From assembly GCA_031292275.1 (NCBI GenBank), contig JARLHL010000071.1, positions 43,908 to 107,907 on the forward strand: a DNA stretch of 64,000 nt, written 5' to 3'. A program made the translations under genes and the position numbers. The DNA comes from Desulfocapsaceae bacterium. Lineage in GTDB: Bacteria > Desulfobacterota > Desulfobulbia > Desulfobulbales > Desulfocapsaceae. Positions 1-8,412 of the stretch are shown one piece after another (position 1 is the stretch's first letter; the number at the start of each line of letters is the position of its first letter). The notes under the pieces were generated by a model. It worked only from the letters and a program-made list of their open reading frames with translations, did no database searches and was not told the DNA's origin.

Positions 1-150
1 CCCGCATTCATTCGCCGCCTGCACAGGCTGTGCTGCTCCAAAAGAGAGAGCCACCATTGAAAAGCCTGCAAGAACACGGAGGCTTCGATATTTTACAGAG
101 CCCCTGCTGATCCCAACGAGAAATCGCTGCCTTTGGAAATTTCGCTTCAT
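1..150 (-). CDS. N-terminus of a secreted protein, possibly an autotransporter (cut by window edge)
   Basis: The reverse strand has AGGAGGA, a short spacer and an ATG at 150-148, followed by 50 open codons to the window edge. The peptide has a long basic N-region (about 24 residues rich in K/R), a hydrophobic stretch (VLAGFSMVALSFGAA) and a probable signal-peptidase site after PVQA, giving a mature start ANECG. An extended signal peptide followed by NECG is common at the start of type V autotransporter passengers, so that is the first guess. Too little sequence is present to assign a function. Confidence 0.55.
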   Translation of the reverse strand, partial: MKRNFQRQRFLVGISRGSVKYRSLRVLAGFSMVALSFGAAQPVQAANECG

Positions 151-731
151 CGCTCTTCCTCCTGACATGTATTCTTTATTCGATAACGATATCTCCTCAC
201 AGTGTGAAATACATTATATTTACTACGTATCATAGGAATATACTATATTAAATGATTTTACGAAAGGATGTAACTTAAGTGAACTCTATCAAAAAAATAC
301 ATTAAGTCCCCGATCCATTTTCTAGCGGATTTCACAAAAAGCAAAATAGAGGGAAAATATGACAGGCCAGGTCAGGACCAGAGATCGCCGACCCAGGCCA
401 GACAGGAGGTCTGGGAAATGAGCGTATTGACAGAGCAGAGCTGGTATGACGGGGTGGGAATTTTTGAGGAAAAATGAAGGAAATCGTGGAGGCGGCCTGA
501 GAGAAAGCCTCTCAATAACTGCCTTCAGAACGTACAGGGCGAAACGAAACTACAGCCGGGACCGGCTTCAGGAATGTACAGATCAGGAGGGTAATTGCAG
601 TGCAGCATGAGGCTGCGCAGTCACGGGAGATTGTATTTATTGAACATGACGAGGGTCCTTCCCTGTTGCAGGATCGGGCCATATAAAAAAACCAAGGAGA
701 AATAACCGGAACGGGGGCCGGGCGAAAACAG
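151..731. other. Intergenic region without a recognisable gene
   Basis: The 180-300 stretch is AT-rich and would hold the promoter of the minus-strand secreted protein. The rest (300-731) contains no supportable ORF, and I see no clear terminator, RNA gene or repeat. Confidence 0.4.
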
Positions 732-1433
732 CTACAGGACCTTCATCACCAGGGTATCGACGCCGTTCTGGATCATGGAAAGCCTCTGGGCCACGCCATA
801 GGAGAGATCCACGTCACGTCCATCCACATAGGGACCGCGGTCGGTAACGACTGCAGTGATTGTTTGACCGGTACGCGGATTTTTCAGCTCCACCTTGGTC
901 CCCAGGGGGAGATCCTTGTGGGCTATGGTATTGGCGTACATATTATAGGGCGAACCATTGGCCATGGTCTTGCCGTGAAAGTCCTTCCCGTACCAGGAGG
1001 CGACGACCTGGCCTGGGGGCGGAGGCTCAGCCTTCTTGATGGTCAGCTTCTGTCCCACCTGAATTTTGTCGGGATCGTCGATTTGGTTATCCTTGGCCAG
1101 ATCCTCGACATTGACATGAAATTTGTTGACAGCCAGGCTCCAGAGGGTGTCCCCGGCCTGCACGGTGTAGTCGGCAGACGCTGTGGTCTTGCGGGTGGTC
1201 TGGGACTGTTGGGCGAGCGCTTTTTCTTTGGTTGCCTGATCAAGGGCAGCAGAAAAAGTCCTCTGGGCCGCCGGGGTCTTTATCCCTTCTCTGACGTACC
1301 AGTTGCACGACCTGCTCTGGTTGCTGATGGCAACCGGCCTCTGCCGGGCTGCAGCCTGCAGGTTCGTTTGAGCCTGGAAGTGCTGGATATAATGTGTCAG
1401 GATGTCATTTCTCTGCAGCATAATCTTATCCAT
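732..1433 (-). CDS. rlpA: RlpA-like septal ring protein with LysM domain
   Basis: The protein has a LysM domain (about residues 88-133, starting YTVQAGDTLWSL) followed by an RlpA double-psi beta-barrel (about 141-233, with VASWYGKDFHGKTMANG and TDRGPYVDGRDVDLS). RlpA proteins act at the cell envelope on peptidoglycan and are often lytic transglycosylases; LysM binds glycan strands. The catalytic-type residues of the barrel (the WYG..HG..TANG region and D of DLS) are visible. The ATG at 1433 is preferred to an adjacent TTG. No clear signal peptide or lipobox is visible at this start, which is odd for an envelope protein, so the true start may lie upstream. Confidence 0.8.
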   Translation of the reverse strand: MDKIMLQRNDILTHYIQHFQAQTNLQAAARQRPVAISNQSRSCNWYVREGIKTPAAQRTFSAALDQATKEKALAQQSQTTRKTTASADYTVQAGDTLWSLAVNKFHVNVEDLAKDNQIDDPDKIQVGQKLTIKKAEPPPPGQVVASWYGKDFHGKTMANGSPYNMYANTIAHKDLPLGTKVELKNPRTGQTITAVVTDRGPYVDGRDVDLSYGVAQRLSMIQNGVDTLVMKVL

Positions 1434-1501
1434 CAACCCTGCGGACGCATATGATCTCGCCCTGAAAATCCCGGAAGGGCCATGAATTGGGCCCAGCCTC
1501 T

Positions 1502-1531
1502 TTCCGGTCAGACACCTCTGCCTGACCGGAA
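1502..1531. terminator. Ten-base-pair hairpin between two minus-strand genes
   Basis: TTCCGGTCAG and CTGACCGGAA pair perfectly around a 10-nt loop. It lies between the aminotransferase stop (1687) and the rlpA start. There is no T-run on the minus side, so termination is only possible, not shown. Confidence 0.35.
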
Positions 1532-1686
1532 TCCGCTCCCGTTTTTCAATCAGCGAAAGACAGCGGCGGCTTACGGTCAGGTCTACAAAACAGTTTCTCT
1601 TACTTCTCTATCGGCCAATGAGAGAATTTCTTAAACCCGGGTGATTTTTTTCTCTGGATTTGGCAGATCATCCGGCGAAGCGAGAC

Positions 1687-2880
1687 CTATTTCAGGGCCT
1701 CTGCGATCGAATCGCAGACATATTCAATATTTTTCGAGGAGAGACCGGCCAGATTGATACGGCCGCCGCCAACCACATAAATCCCCTTCCTGTCTCTTAG
1801 CCAGGCAACGGTCTCATCCGAAATGCCGCTGAATGAAAACATCCCCCGCTGCTCCTTTATGGAGGAAAAATCTCCCCGCACACCCCTCTTGGCCAGACCG
1901 TCGACCAGGGCTGCCCGCATGCCGACAATACGCTCACGCATACCATTCAACTCTCCCAGCCATTGCGCATGCAGGGCAGGATCATTGAGGATGGTGGCGA
2001 CGACCAGACCGCCATGGGCCGGGGGATTGGAGTAACAGACGCGGACCGTGGACTTTAGATGGCTCATGGCGACTTTTGACTCTTCCGGACTGGGACTGAC
2101 AAGGGTCAGGGCGCCGGTTCGTTCATTATAGAGGCCGAAATTTTTGGAAAAGGAACTGGCGACGAAATAATCTTCCCGCAGCAGGGCAAACTGGGCAATG
2201 GCCAGACGGTCCTCAACGATGCCCTGACCCAGTCCCTGGTAGGCAAAATCAAGAAATGGGGTCCAGCCCTTCTGCCGGCTCATCTGTGCAACCTGCTGCC
2301 ACTGTTCGGCGGACAGATCGACACCGCTTGGATTATGGCAACAGGCGTGCAGAAGAACGATGTCGCGTTCGGGGATCGCCTCCAGACAGGCCAGCATTTT
2401 TTCAAAATCGACCTTTTTGGTCACGGGATTGTAATAGGGATATTCGTCCAGAGGAAAACCGGCGGACCCGAAGATTCCCTTATGATTGGCCCAGGTCGGC
2501 GCGCTGACCCAGACCTTGGCGTCGGGTTTGAACTTTTTCAGCAGATCGGCGCCTACCCTCAGGGCCCCCGTTCCGCCCGGGGTATGGACAGTTGCAGCAC
2601 GATACGATGCAATCACCTCACTCTCCTCACCGAAGAGGAGGTTCTGCACACCGGCAGCATAGGATGGATCGCCTGATATCGGCAGGTAAGTCTTGCTGCG
2701 TTCCTTCTGCAGCAGTATGGCCTCAGCGGCCTTGACGCAATGAAGAATAGGCGTATTGCCGTCGTCATCCTTATAAACACCGACACCCAGGTTCACTTTC
2801 CGGGGATTCGTTTCCTTCCTGAAGGCTTCAGTCAAACCCAGGATCGAATCCTCAGGTGCAGCGTTAATGTTTTTCCACAT
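1687..2880 (-). CDS. Aromatic/aspartate aminotransferase (class I, PLP)
   Basis: A 397-residue fold-type I aminotransferase, the usual size of AspC/TyrB. Visible features are the N-terminal KVNLGVGVYKDDDG, the HACCHNPSGVD loop, the FAYQGLGQG region, the PLP lysine in SFSKNFGLYNERTG and the C-terminal substrate arginine region GRINLAGL. It interconverts aspartate or aromatic amino acids with their 2-oxo acids. Start: ATG at 2880 with GGAGG eight bases upstream; an upstream in-frame start would add 11 residues unlike the family. The symbol is left blank because AspC and TyrB cannot be separated by eye. Confidence 0.88.
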   Translation of the reverse strand: MWKNINAAPEDSILGLTEAFRKETNPRKVNLGVGVYKDDDGNTPILHCVKAAEAILLQKERSKTYLPISGDPSYAAGVQNLLFGEESEVIASYRAATVHTPGGTGALRVGADLLKKFKPDAKVWVSAPTWANHKGIFGSAGFPLDEYPYYNPVTKKVDFEKMLACLEAIPERDIVLLHACCHNPSGVDLSAEQWQQVAQMSRQKGWTPFLDFAYQGLGQGIVEDRLAIAQFALLREDYFVASSFSKNFGLYNERTGALTLVSPSPEESKVAMSHLKSTVRVCYSNPPAHGGLVVATILNDPALHAQWLGELNGMRERIVGMRAALVDGLAKRGVRGDFSSIKEQRGMFSFSGISDETVAWLRDRKGIYVVGGGRINLAGLSSKNIEYVCDSIAEALK

Positions 2881-3083
2881 ATTCGTTTTCCTCCAAAACG
2901 CATTCTCGGTCAAAAAAGCAAACTTTTAAAATATCGTTTCAGGCAACTGGTGTCAACACTATTGCCCATTTAAATCATTTTTTTCTCCCGCAGCGGGACG
3001 ACAGCAGAAATACGTCAGGAAAGATGGTGGATTTTTCCCTTTTTTAAAGAAATTAAAAAACCCGGGGCTTGTTTATTTTCAAC

Positions 3084-3140
3084 TGGACACTACTGTTACT
3101 GAGTAGTATATAATCGGGAATATTCTACTACCTAGTAGTA
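3084..3140 (+). promoter_or_regulatory. Promoter and paired palindromic operators of the DUF1641-SQR operon
   Basis: TGGACA (3084-3089), 17 bases, then TATATA (3107-3112) form a good sigma-70 type promoter. Two related inverted repeats overlap it: ACTACT-N7-AGTAGT (3089-3107), filling the spacer, and TACTAC-CTA-GTAGTA (3126-3140) just downstream. Both share the core TACTAC/GTAGTA, so one dimeric repressor probably binds twice. The regulator is unknown. Confidence 0.6.
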
Positions 3141-3280
3141 TACTATTAGCCGTTGATCGTATTGGATATGGCGCCAGAAGAAGAGGTGTTCTTTCGATAC
3201 GGTCGAATGCATGAGATGAGAAAATCACCTTATTATGAATATTGCTTTGGCAATGTAACACAACAAAGAGAGCTGACGCG

Positions 3281-4198
3281 ATGGATGAAGCCTTAATTTT
3301 AGAAAAATTAGACAATCTTTCAAATGAGATCCAATCGTTAAAGGCTGGCGTTCTGGCAGAACTAAAACAGGAGATGATGCCTATTGTCCACCAGACAGGT
3401 CCGCTCGTCTCAGACTGTCTTTCGGAACTTGATCAGGAGCAGAGAAGAGATGACCTCGTTCATTTCATGCGCAGCCTTGTTTTGAATGTCGAGACCCTGA
3501 ATTCCCTCCTCACCACCGCCAAAGGTGCGATGGAACTCAAAAATGAAATCGAACCCATCGCCAAGCTGGTTGTGCCGGGGGCGCTGGAGCTCTTCTCGTC
3601 ACTGGAGGGGCAGTTCAACGCCGACGATGTGGTAGCATTGATCCGCAACAGCATCGGCAACATCCAGCATTTCAACACCGCCATCACCATGCTGAAGGCC
3701 GGTATGGAGCTGAAGGACGAGATCGAACCTATCGCCAAACTGGTTGTGCCGAGATTGCTGGAGACCTTTACCGAGCTGGAAGGACTGTACGACGGAGATG
3801 AAATCACTGCTCTCTTGCGGAACACCCTGAGCAATGTCCACAATTTCAACACCGCCCTTACCATGCTGAAGGCCGGTATGGAGTTGAAAGATGAGATTGA
3901 GCCCCTGGCAAAGCTTACCCTGCCGGGAATTATCGAATTCTTTAACGAAATGAGCGGAATGCTGAAAGTTGCCGGAGCAGCTGCGGAAGCGGTCAAAAAT
4001 CTCAAATGTTCTGACGCCCAGGCTGAAGCGATGAGTGCCGTAATACGCGGCATCGATTTGAGCAAATCAAATAGAATAGGACCTGTTGGCGCAGTCAAGA
4101 AACTCTATGATCCCAAAGTGCAGGAGGCTCTGGGGATTATATTCACAATGCTGGAAGCAGTGGGGGCAATCAGCCAGGCGCACCGGGACAACCAATAA
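3281..4198 (+). CDS. DUF1641-type helical protein of the SQR cluster
   Basis: 305 residues, almost all helix, no signal peptide. The region from about residue 84 to 198 contains two nearly identical units of about 58 residues, each starting with MELK(N/D)EIEPIAKLVVP and ending with FNTA(I/L)TMLKAG. A more diverged copy precedes them and a partial one follows at 200-220. Proteins of this type are commonly found next to sulfide:quinone oxidoreductases; their biochemical role is not established. Start at 3281 (MDEALILEKL) is chosen because upstream in-frame codons run into the promoter region. The gene is 135 bp upstream of the first SQR, in the same direction. Confidence 0.7.
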   Translation: MDEALILEKLDNLSNEIQSLKAGVLAELKQEMMPIVHQTGPLVSDCLSELDQEQRRDDLVHFMRSLVLNVETLNSLLTTAKGAMELKNEIEPIAKLVVPGALELFSSLEGQFNADDVVALIRNSIGNIQHFNTAITMLKAGMELKDEIEPIAKLVVPRLLETFTELEGLYDGDEITALLRNTLSNVHNFNTALTMLKAGMELKDEIEPLAKLTLPGIIEFFNEMSGMLKVAGAAAEAVKNLKCSDAQAEAMSAVIRGIDLSKSNRIGPVGAVKKLYDPKVQEALGIIFTMLEAVGAISQAHRDNQ

Positions 4199-4333
4199 TG
4201 AGCCGGTGTTTGCCCGCAGTGGAGCCATCTGATTGCAGCTTCCGGCGGAAGGGAGATCGGCAAAACACAAATGAAATGAACCGACGGAAAACTTTTTTTC
4301 TGAACTATACATAGAAAGGAGCAAGAAAACGCT

Positions 4334-5575
4334 ATGAAAAAGCTCGTGGTCCTCGGGGCCGGATGCGGCGGCACCATGATGGCCAACAAAATGCGAAAGA
4401 ATCTCGACCGCAAAGAATGGGCCATCACCGTCATTGATAAGGATAATATCCACGACTACCAGCCCGGGTACCTCTTTGTTCCCTTCGGCATCAATACCGA
4501 AAAGGAAATCAGAAAGACCAAGCGGGAGTTCATCAAGGCCGGTATCGATTTCGTCATCTCCGAAGTGGTCAATGTCGACTGGGACAAACAGGAGATAAGC
4601 ACGGCTACCCGGGGAAAATTTCAGTACGATATCCTGATCATGTCCACCGGTTGCGATACCCACCCCGAAGAGGTGGAAGGGCTTGCTGAGACCTGGGGCA
4701 AGGATGCCTACGGATTCTACCGCTACGACGACTGTGTGGCCCTGAAAAAAGGGCTGGCGCAATTCAACGGGGGCAAGCTGGTGATCAATATCGCCGAGAT
4801 GCCCATAAAGTGCCCTGTCGCCCCCATTGAGTTCGCCTTTCTCGTTGATTGGCATCTCCATGAGCGCGGAATCCGCGACAAGGTCGAAATCGAGTATGTC
4901 ACGCCGCTCACAGGCGCCTTTACCAAGCCCGTCGCCACCCAGATCCTGACGGCCGCCTTCGCACAGAAGAATATCAAGATTACCCCCAACTTTGCCCTTG
5001 GCTCAGTTGATGGTGAACGAAAGGTTCTTCAGTCCTATGACGGCACCGAAGTGAACTACGACATGCTGGTTTCCATCCCGCCCAACTTCGGTTCCCAGGT
5101 GATGATCGACTCCGGCGTGGCCGATCCCATGGGATATATCCCGGTTGACAAGTACACCCTGCAGCCCAAGGATCGTGACAACGTCTGGGTCCTTGGCGAC
5201 GGCACCAACGCCCCGACCTCCAAGGCCGGCGCGGTAACGCATTTTCAGGCCGATATCCTGGAGGAGAACATTATGGCCTTCATCGAAGGCAGGCCTCAGC
5301 ACGCGCGATCCGACGGTCATGCGACCTGCTTTATCGAGTCGGGTTACGGAAAAGGATATCTCATCGATTTCAACTATGATGTCGAGCCGGTTGTCGGGCA
5401 GTATCCCTTCCCGGCAGTCGGCCCTCTGGGGCTCTTGCAGGATACCGAACTGAACCACGTCTCCAAGCTGCTGTTCAAGTGGGCCTATTTCAACCTGCTG
5501 CTGGCCGGCACCTGGCTTGGACCGCCCGCGCTGCAGCTGGGTGGAAAACGCTTAGATATGATTCGAAAGAAATAG
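4334..5575 (+). CDS. sqr: Sulfide:quinone oxidoreductase, cysteine form
   Basis: 413 residues, a flavoprotein disulfide reductase. The N-terminal GAGCGGTMMANKM is the FAD dinucleotide-binding loop; VWVLGDGTNAPTSKAGAV is the second FAD motif. Cysteines expected for SQR are present: C107, C160 (in IKCPVAP) and C332 (in HATCFIESG), the last two matching the redox-active pair that carries the sulfane bridge in the family. The C-terminus has amphipathic/hydrophobic segments for membrane association. It oxidises sulfide and passes electrons to quinone. RBS AGGAGC upstream of ATG 4334. It is followed by a strong terminator and then by a close paralogue. Confidence 0.88.
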   Translation: MKKLVVLGAGCGGTMMANKMRKNLDRKEWAITVIDKDNIHDYQPGYLFVPFGINTEKEIRKTKREFIKAGIDFVISEVVNVDWDKQEISTATRGKFQYDILIMSTGCDTHPEEVEGLAETWGKDAYGFYRYDDCVALKKGLAQFNGGKLVINIAEMPIKCPVAPIEFAFLVDWHLHERGIRDKVEIEYVTPLTGAFTKPVATQILTAAFAQKNIKITPNFALGSVDGERKVLQSYDGTEVNYDMLVSIPPNFGSQVMIDSGVADPMGYIPVDKYTLQPKDRDNVWVLGDGTNAPTSKAGAVTHFQADILEENIMAFIEGRPQHARSDGHATCFIESGYGKGYLIDFNYDVEPVVGQYPFPAVGPLGLLQDTELNHVSKLLFKWAYFNLLLAGTWLGPPALQLGGKRLDMIRKK

Positions 5576-5601
5576 GAGGCCGATCAAGGTCACGGACACA
5601 C

Positions 5602-5636
5602 AAAACCCCATGGTAATCGTTACCCTGGGGTTTTTT
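5602..5636 (+). terminator. Rho-independent terminator after the first SQR
   Basis: AAAACCCCA and TGGGGTTTT pair, with a further inner GGTAA/TTACC stem, followed by a run of six T (5631-5636) and TATT. This is a textbook terminator. It implies that the second SQR has its own promoter or depends on read-through. Confidence 0.85.
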
Positions 5637-5850
5637 ATTCAACACCCGGAAATGCGAGTGCATCGCCAGGAGGCACAGAGGAACGGCCCCGCATAACGAA
5701 CAGGTCAGAGATGCCGGGGAATATTCGGGAGCTGTTGGCAGGGGAAGCCGATTTTGCCTCCCTCTTCACCCAGGTCGGCCTTGGCTGAAAAGGCAGTAAA
5801 GGGCTGGCCGGAACTCAATTTCAATAAACAGACAGGAGGGCGACTACGCT

Positions 5851-7092
5851 ATGAAAAAACTCGTCATTCTCGGCGCCGGATGCGGCGGTACGATGATGGC
5901 CAACAAGATGAGAAGGCATCTTGATCGTAAGGAGTGGAATATTACGATCATTGATAAGGACAATATTCACGACTATCAGCCGGGATATCTCTTCGTCCCT
6001 TTCGGTATCAATACAGAAAAGGAAATCCGGAAGACCAAGAGAGAATTCATACGCCCGGGGATAGATTTTATCATCTCGGAGTTGGTCAATGTCGATTGGG
6101 ACAAACAGGAAATCGCAACTGCGACGCGGGGGAAGTTTTTCTATGATATCCTGATCATGTCTACAGGTTGCGATGTCCGCCCCGAAGAGGTGGAGGGGCT
6201 TGCCGAGACCTGGGAGAAAAACGTTTACGGCTACTACCGTTTTGATGACTGCGTTGCATTGAAAAAGGCCCTGTCCCAGTTCCAGGGCGGCAAGCTGGTT
6301 GTCAATATCGCCGAGATGCCGATCAAGTGTCCGGTGGCGCCTCTGGAATTCGCCTTCCTGGCCGATTGGCATTTCCATCAACGGGGCATCCGGGACAAAG
6401 TCGAGATCGAATTTGTCACCCCCCTCACCGGCGCCTTCACCAAACCCGTCGCCACTCAGGTTCTGACCGAGGCCTGCAGGCAGAAAAACATCAAGATCAC
6501 CCCCAATTTCGCCTTAGGCTCCGTAGACGGCGACAGGAAGGTGATCCAGTCATACGACGGCACCGAGGTGAATTATGACATGCTGGTCTCCATTCCGCCC
6601 AACTTCGGCTCCCAGGTCATGATCGACTCCGGCGTAGCCGACCCCATGGGCTATATCCCGGTGGATAAATATACCCTGCAGCCAAAAGATCATGACAATG
6701 TCTGGGTCCTGGGCGACGGCACCAATGTGCCGACTTCCAAAGCCGGCGCGGTTGCCCACTTCCAGGCGGATATCCTCGAAGAAAACATCATGGCCTTCAT
6801 CAGCGGGGATGTCCAGCATGCCCGGTCGGACGGGCACGCGCTCTGATTCATCGAATCAGGCTTCGGGAAAGCCTACGTAATAGATTTCAACTACGACATC
6901 GAGCCGGTTGTCGGTCAATACCCCTTCCCCAGCATCGGCCCCATGGGGCTTCTGCAGGATACGGAAATTAACCATCTCTCCAAACTTATTTTCAAATGGG
7001 CTTATTACAATCTGCTGCTGGCAGGGACATGGCTTGGTCCGCCTGCGCTCCAACTGGCAGGTAAACGGATGGACATGATCAAAAAGAAGTAG
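5851..7092 (+). CDS. sqr: Sulfide:quinone oxidoreductase with selenocysteine (TGA at 6844)
   Basis: Reading through TGA 6844-6846 gives a 413-residue protein, exactly the length of the upstream paralogue and very similar along its whole length, including the part after the TGA (FIESGFGK through MDMIKKK, stop TAG 7090-7092). The TGA is codon 332 and aligns with catalytic C332 of the paralogue (HATC versus HAL-TGA, both followed by FIESG). C160 in IKCPVAP is kept, giving a Cys/Sec redox pair. A SECIS-like hairpin follows at 6858-6874. RBS is AGGAGG, about 13 bases before ATG 5851. Alternative: a nonsense mutation, but no other lesion occurs in the 82 codons downstream. Confidence 0.85.
6858..6874 (+). 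promoter_or_regulatory. SECIS-like hairpin of the SQR
   Basis: AGGCTT pairs with AAGCCT around the loop CGGGA. The loop begins 18 nt after the TGA (17 nt between) and has G at its second base, meeting the usual bacterial SECIS constraints. A second perfect hairpin starts at the TGA itself (TGATTC-ATC-GAATCA). Confidence 0.7.
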
Positions 7093-7097
7093 ACTAG

Positions 7098-7142
7098 AGG
7101 CTGACAGAATCCGCGGCAGGCGGCGGTGGATTCTGTCAGCCT
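7098..7142. terminator. 15-bp hairpin between convergent genes
   Basis: AGGCTGACAGAATCC pairs perfectly with GGATTCTGTCAGCCT. It sits between the SQR stop (plus) and the Trm5-like gene stop (minus, 7136-7138), so it could end transcription from both sides. There is no clear T-run. Confidence 0.5.
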
Positions 7143-7954
7143 ATCCTGGCATCGACGCATATTCTGTAGCGCCGAGGGCTGCAGTGGCCGCAGACGGCTG
7201 TATGCGTATCCGTCACTGGCCGATTGCCGCACCCCACTTTAATCGCTGCTACCGACTCCGGAAAGGTGTCGGGAGGCTGGAAATCGTAAAAATGAAGCCA
7301 GCCTCCGCGACGGCAAACCGTCAGGGCCAGGTCAAGATAGCGTCCTGCGGATCCTGGAAGAGGCATTAGCACCCGATCAAAAGTCCTCTGCAGCCGGGGC
7401 AGGACATCCCTGACATCTCCGGCAAGGAGGACGACGTTCTTTATCCGTCTGTTGGCGGCCAGACTCTTCAGCGCGTACCGGTGCGCATCGGGATTTTTTT
7501 CAATACCGACGATCTCCCCTGCCCTGCTGCCGGCAGCCAGAATCAACGGAAAGGCCCCGATTCCTGAAAACATGACCAGGATCTCCTCTCCGGGGCCGAT
7601 CAGGGCAGCGATACGCTGCCGTTCATGGCTGCTTCGGACGGAAAAATAGACCTTCTCCGGATTCAGGAGGAAACGAACCCCGTTTTCTCTGTGAACAGTC
7701 TCCCCTAGTCCCTCTCCGCCGATGACTTTGAGAGAGAGGGTCCGGAATTCCCCCTCATAGTTTCCGACCCGTTTGGCAACAGTCCGGATATTCCGGTGGA
7801 GCCTGAGAATCGCCGCGGCAATCAGATTTTCCTTCGCCTCCAGCAGCACCGGCACGATAATTATGGCGACGCTGCCGACAACATCGAAGGAGCCGACCAG
7901 CAGTCCCCTCTCTTCGGGGGTCAGGACCTCGCGCAGGGCCTCCTTCAGCTTCAC
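7136..7954 (-). CDS. Trm5/TYW2-like class I SAM methyltransferase, third gene of the hgc operon
   Basis: 272 residues. The N-terminal part (REVLTPEE..SFDVVGSVAIIIVP) and the core (VMFSGIGAFPLILAA, SAM motif I; GIEKNP, motif II; VLMPLPGSAGRYLD in place of the NPPY-like motif) match the archaeal-type Trm5/TYW2 tRNA methyltransferase family, which is unusual in bacteria. The NPP motif of true N-methyltransferases is changed to MPLPGSA, so tRNA modification should not be assumed. The GTG start at 7954 lies 7 bp after the hgcB stop, suggesting translational coupling and a role near mercury or corrinoid methyl chemistry (inference). Confidence 0.7.
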   Translation of the reverse strand: MKLKEALREVLTPEERGLLVGSFDVVGSVAIIIVPVLLEAKENLIAAAILRLHRNIRTVAKRVGNYEGEFRTLSLKVIGGEGLGETVHRENGVRFLLNPEKVYFSVRSSHERQRIAALIGPGEEILVMFSGIGAFPLILAAGSRAGEIVGIEKNPDAHRYALKSLAANRRIKNVVLLAGDVRDVLPRLQRTFDRVLMPLPGSAGRYLDLALTVCRRGGWLHFYDFQPPDTFPESVAAIKVGCGNRPVTDTHTAVCGHCSPRRYRICVDARIG

Positions 7955-7961
7955 GGACGCT

Positions 7962-8246
7962 TTAACAGCAGCAGCTGTCTGCCGGCATATTTTTCCCCTT
8001 CAGCCATCGCTTGATAATAAGCGAGGCGCAACCGACCCCGGGATTGACCCTGACGGCATCCACCGGGCAGTTCATGGCGCAGGCGCCGCACTCCATACAG
8101 CCGTCTCTGTCGTCGATACGGGCCTTTTTGGCGACCAGGATAAAGACAGCGTGCGGACAGACCTGGAGGCACATGCCACAGCCGATACAGGTCTCCTCAT
8201 TCAGTGTGATCGAACTTACCCCGTCAATATAGCGTATATCTTTCAT
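7962..8246 (-). CDS. hgcB: HgcB, 2[4Fe-4S] ferredoxin for mercury methylation
   Basis: 94 residues with two clusters, CIGCGMCLQVCP and CMECGACAMNCP, and a C-terminal cysteine tail (ADSCCC then TAA). Two bacterial-type [4Fe-4S] motifs plus vicinal cysteines at the extreme C-terminus are the hallmark of HgcB, which supplies electrons to reduce the HgcA corrinoid and may bind Hg(II) with the terminal cysteines. Start ATG 8246 with AAGGAG 7 bases upstream. It lies downstream of hgcA on the same strand, and the pairing makes the call secure. Three terminal cysteines rather than two are present. Confidence 0.92.
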   Translation of the reverse strand: MKDIRYIDGVSSITLNEETCIGCGMCLQVCPHAVFILVAKKARIDDRDGCMECGACAMNCPVDAVRVNPGVGCASLIIKRWLKGKNMPADSCCC

Positions 8247-8364
8247 TATCAATCTCCTTACCCGATAAACCGACAGGCTGGCCAAACTGGCAGAACCACA
8301 ACGAATTATGAAAGTGCGTCACTTCAGTATGTCTGGACCGGATGAGTCAGCCTCAACAAAGTGC

Positions 8365-8396
8365 GCGACCTTGTCACTCCGGCATGACAAGGTCGC
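8365..8396. terminator. 12-bp hairpin between hgcA and hgcB
   Basis: GCGACCTTGTCA and TGACAAGGTCGC pair perfectly around an 8-nt loop, in the 166-bp gap between hgcA and hgcB. It may be an intercistronic processing or attenuation signal, or a dispersed palindromic repeat; no long T-run follows on the minus strand. Confidence 0.45.
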
Positions 8397-8412
8397 TGCT
8401 TTTGGAGAGCTC

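Noticed and set aside
6844..6846. Premature stop making the second SQR a pseudogene
   Set aside because: The frame stays open for 82 codons with strong similarity to the paralogue, the TGA sits on a catalytic Cys, and a SECIS-like hairpin follows.
7136..7138. TGA at the end of the Trm5-like gene as a Sec codon
   Set aside because: The extension is a short proline-rich peptide made by a terminator hairpin and ends after 12 codons; no family match.
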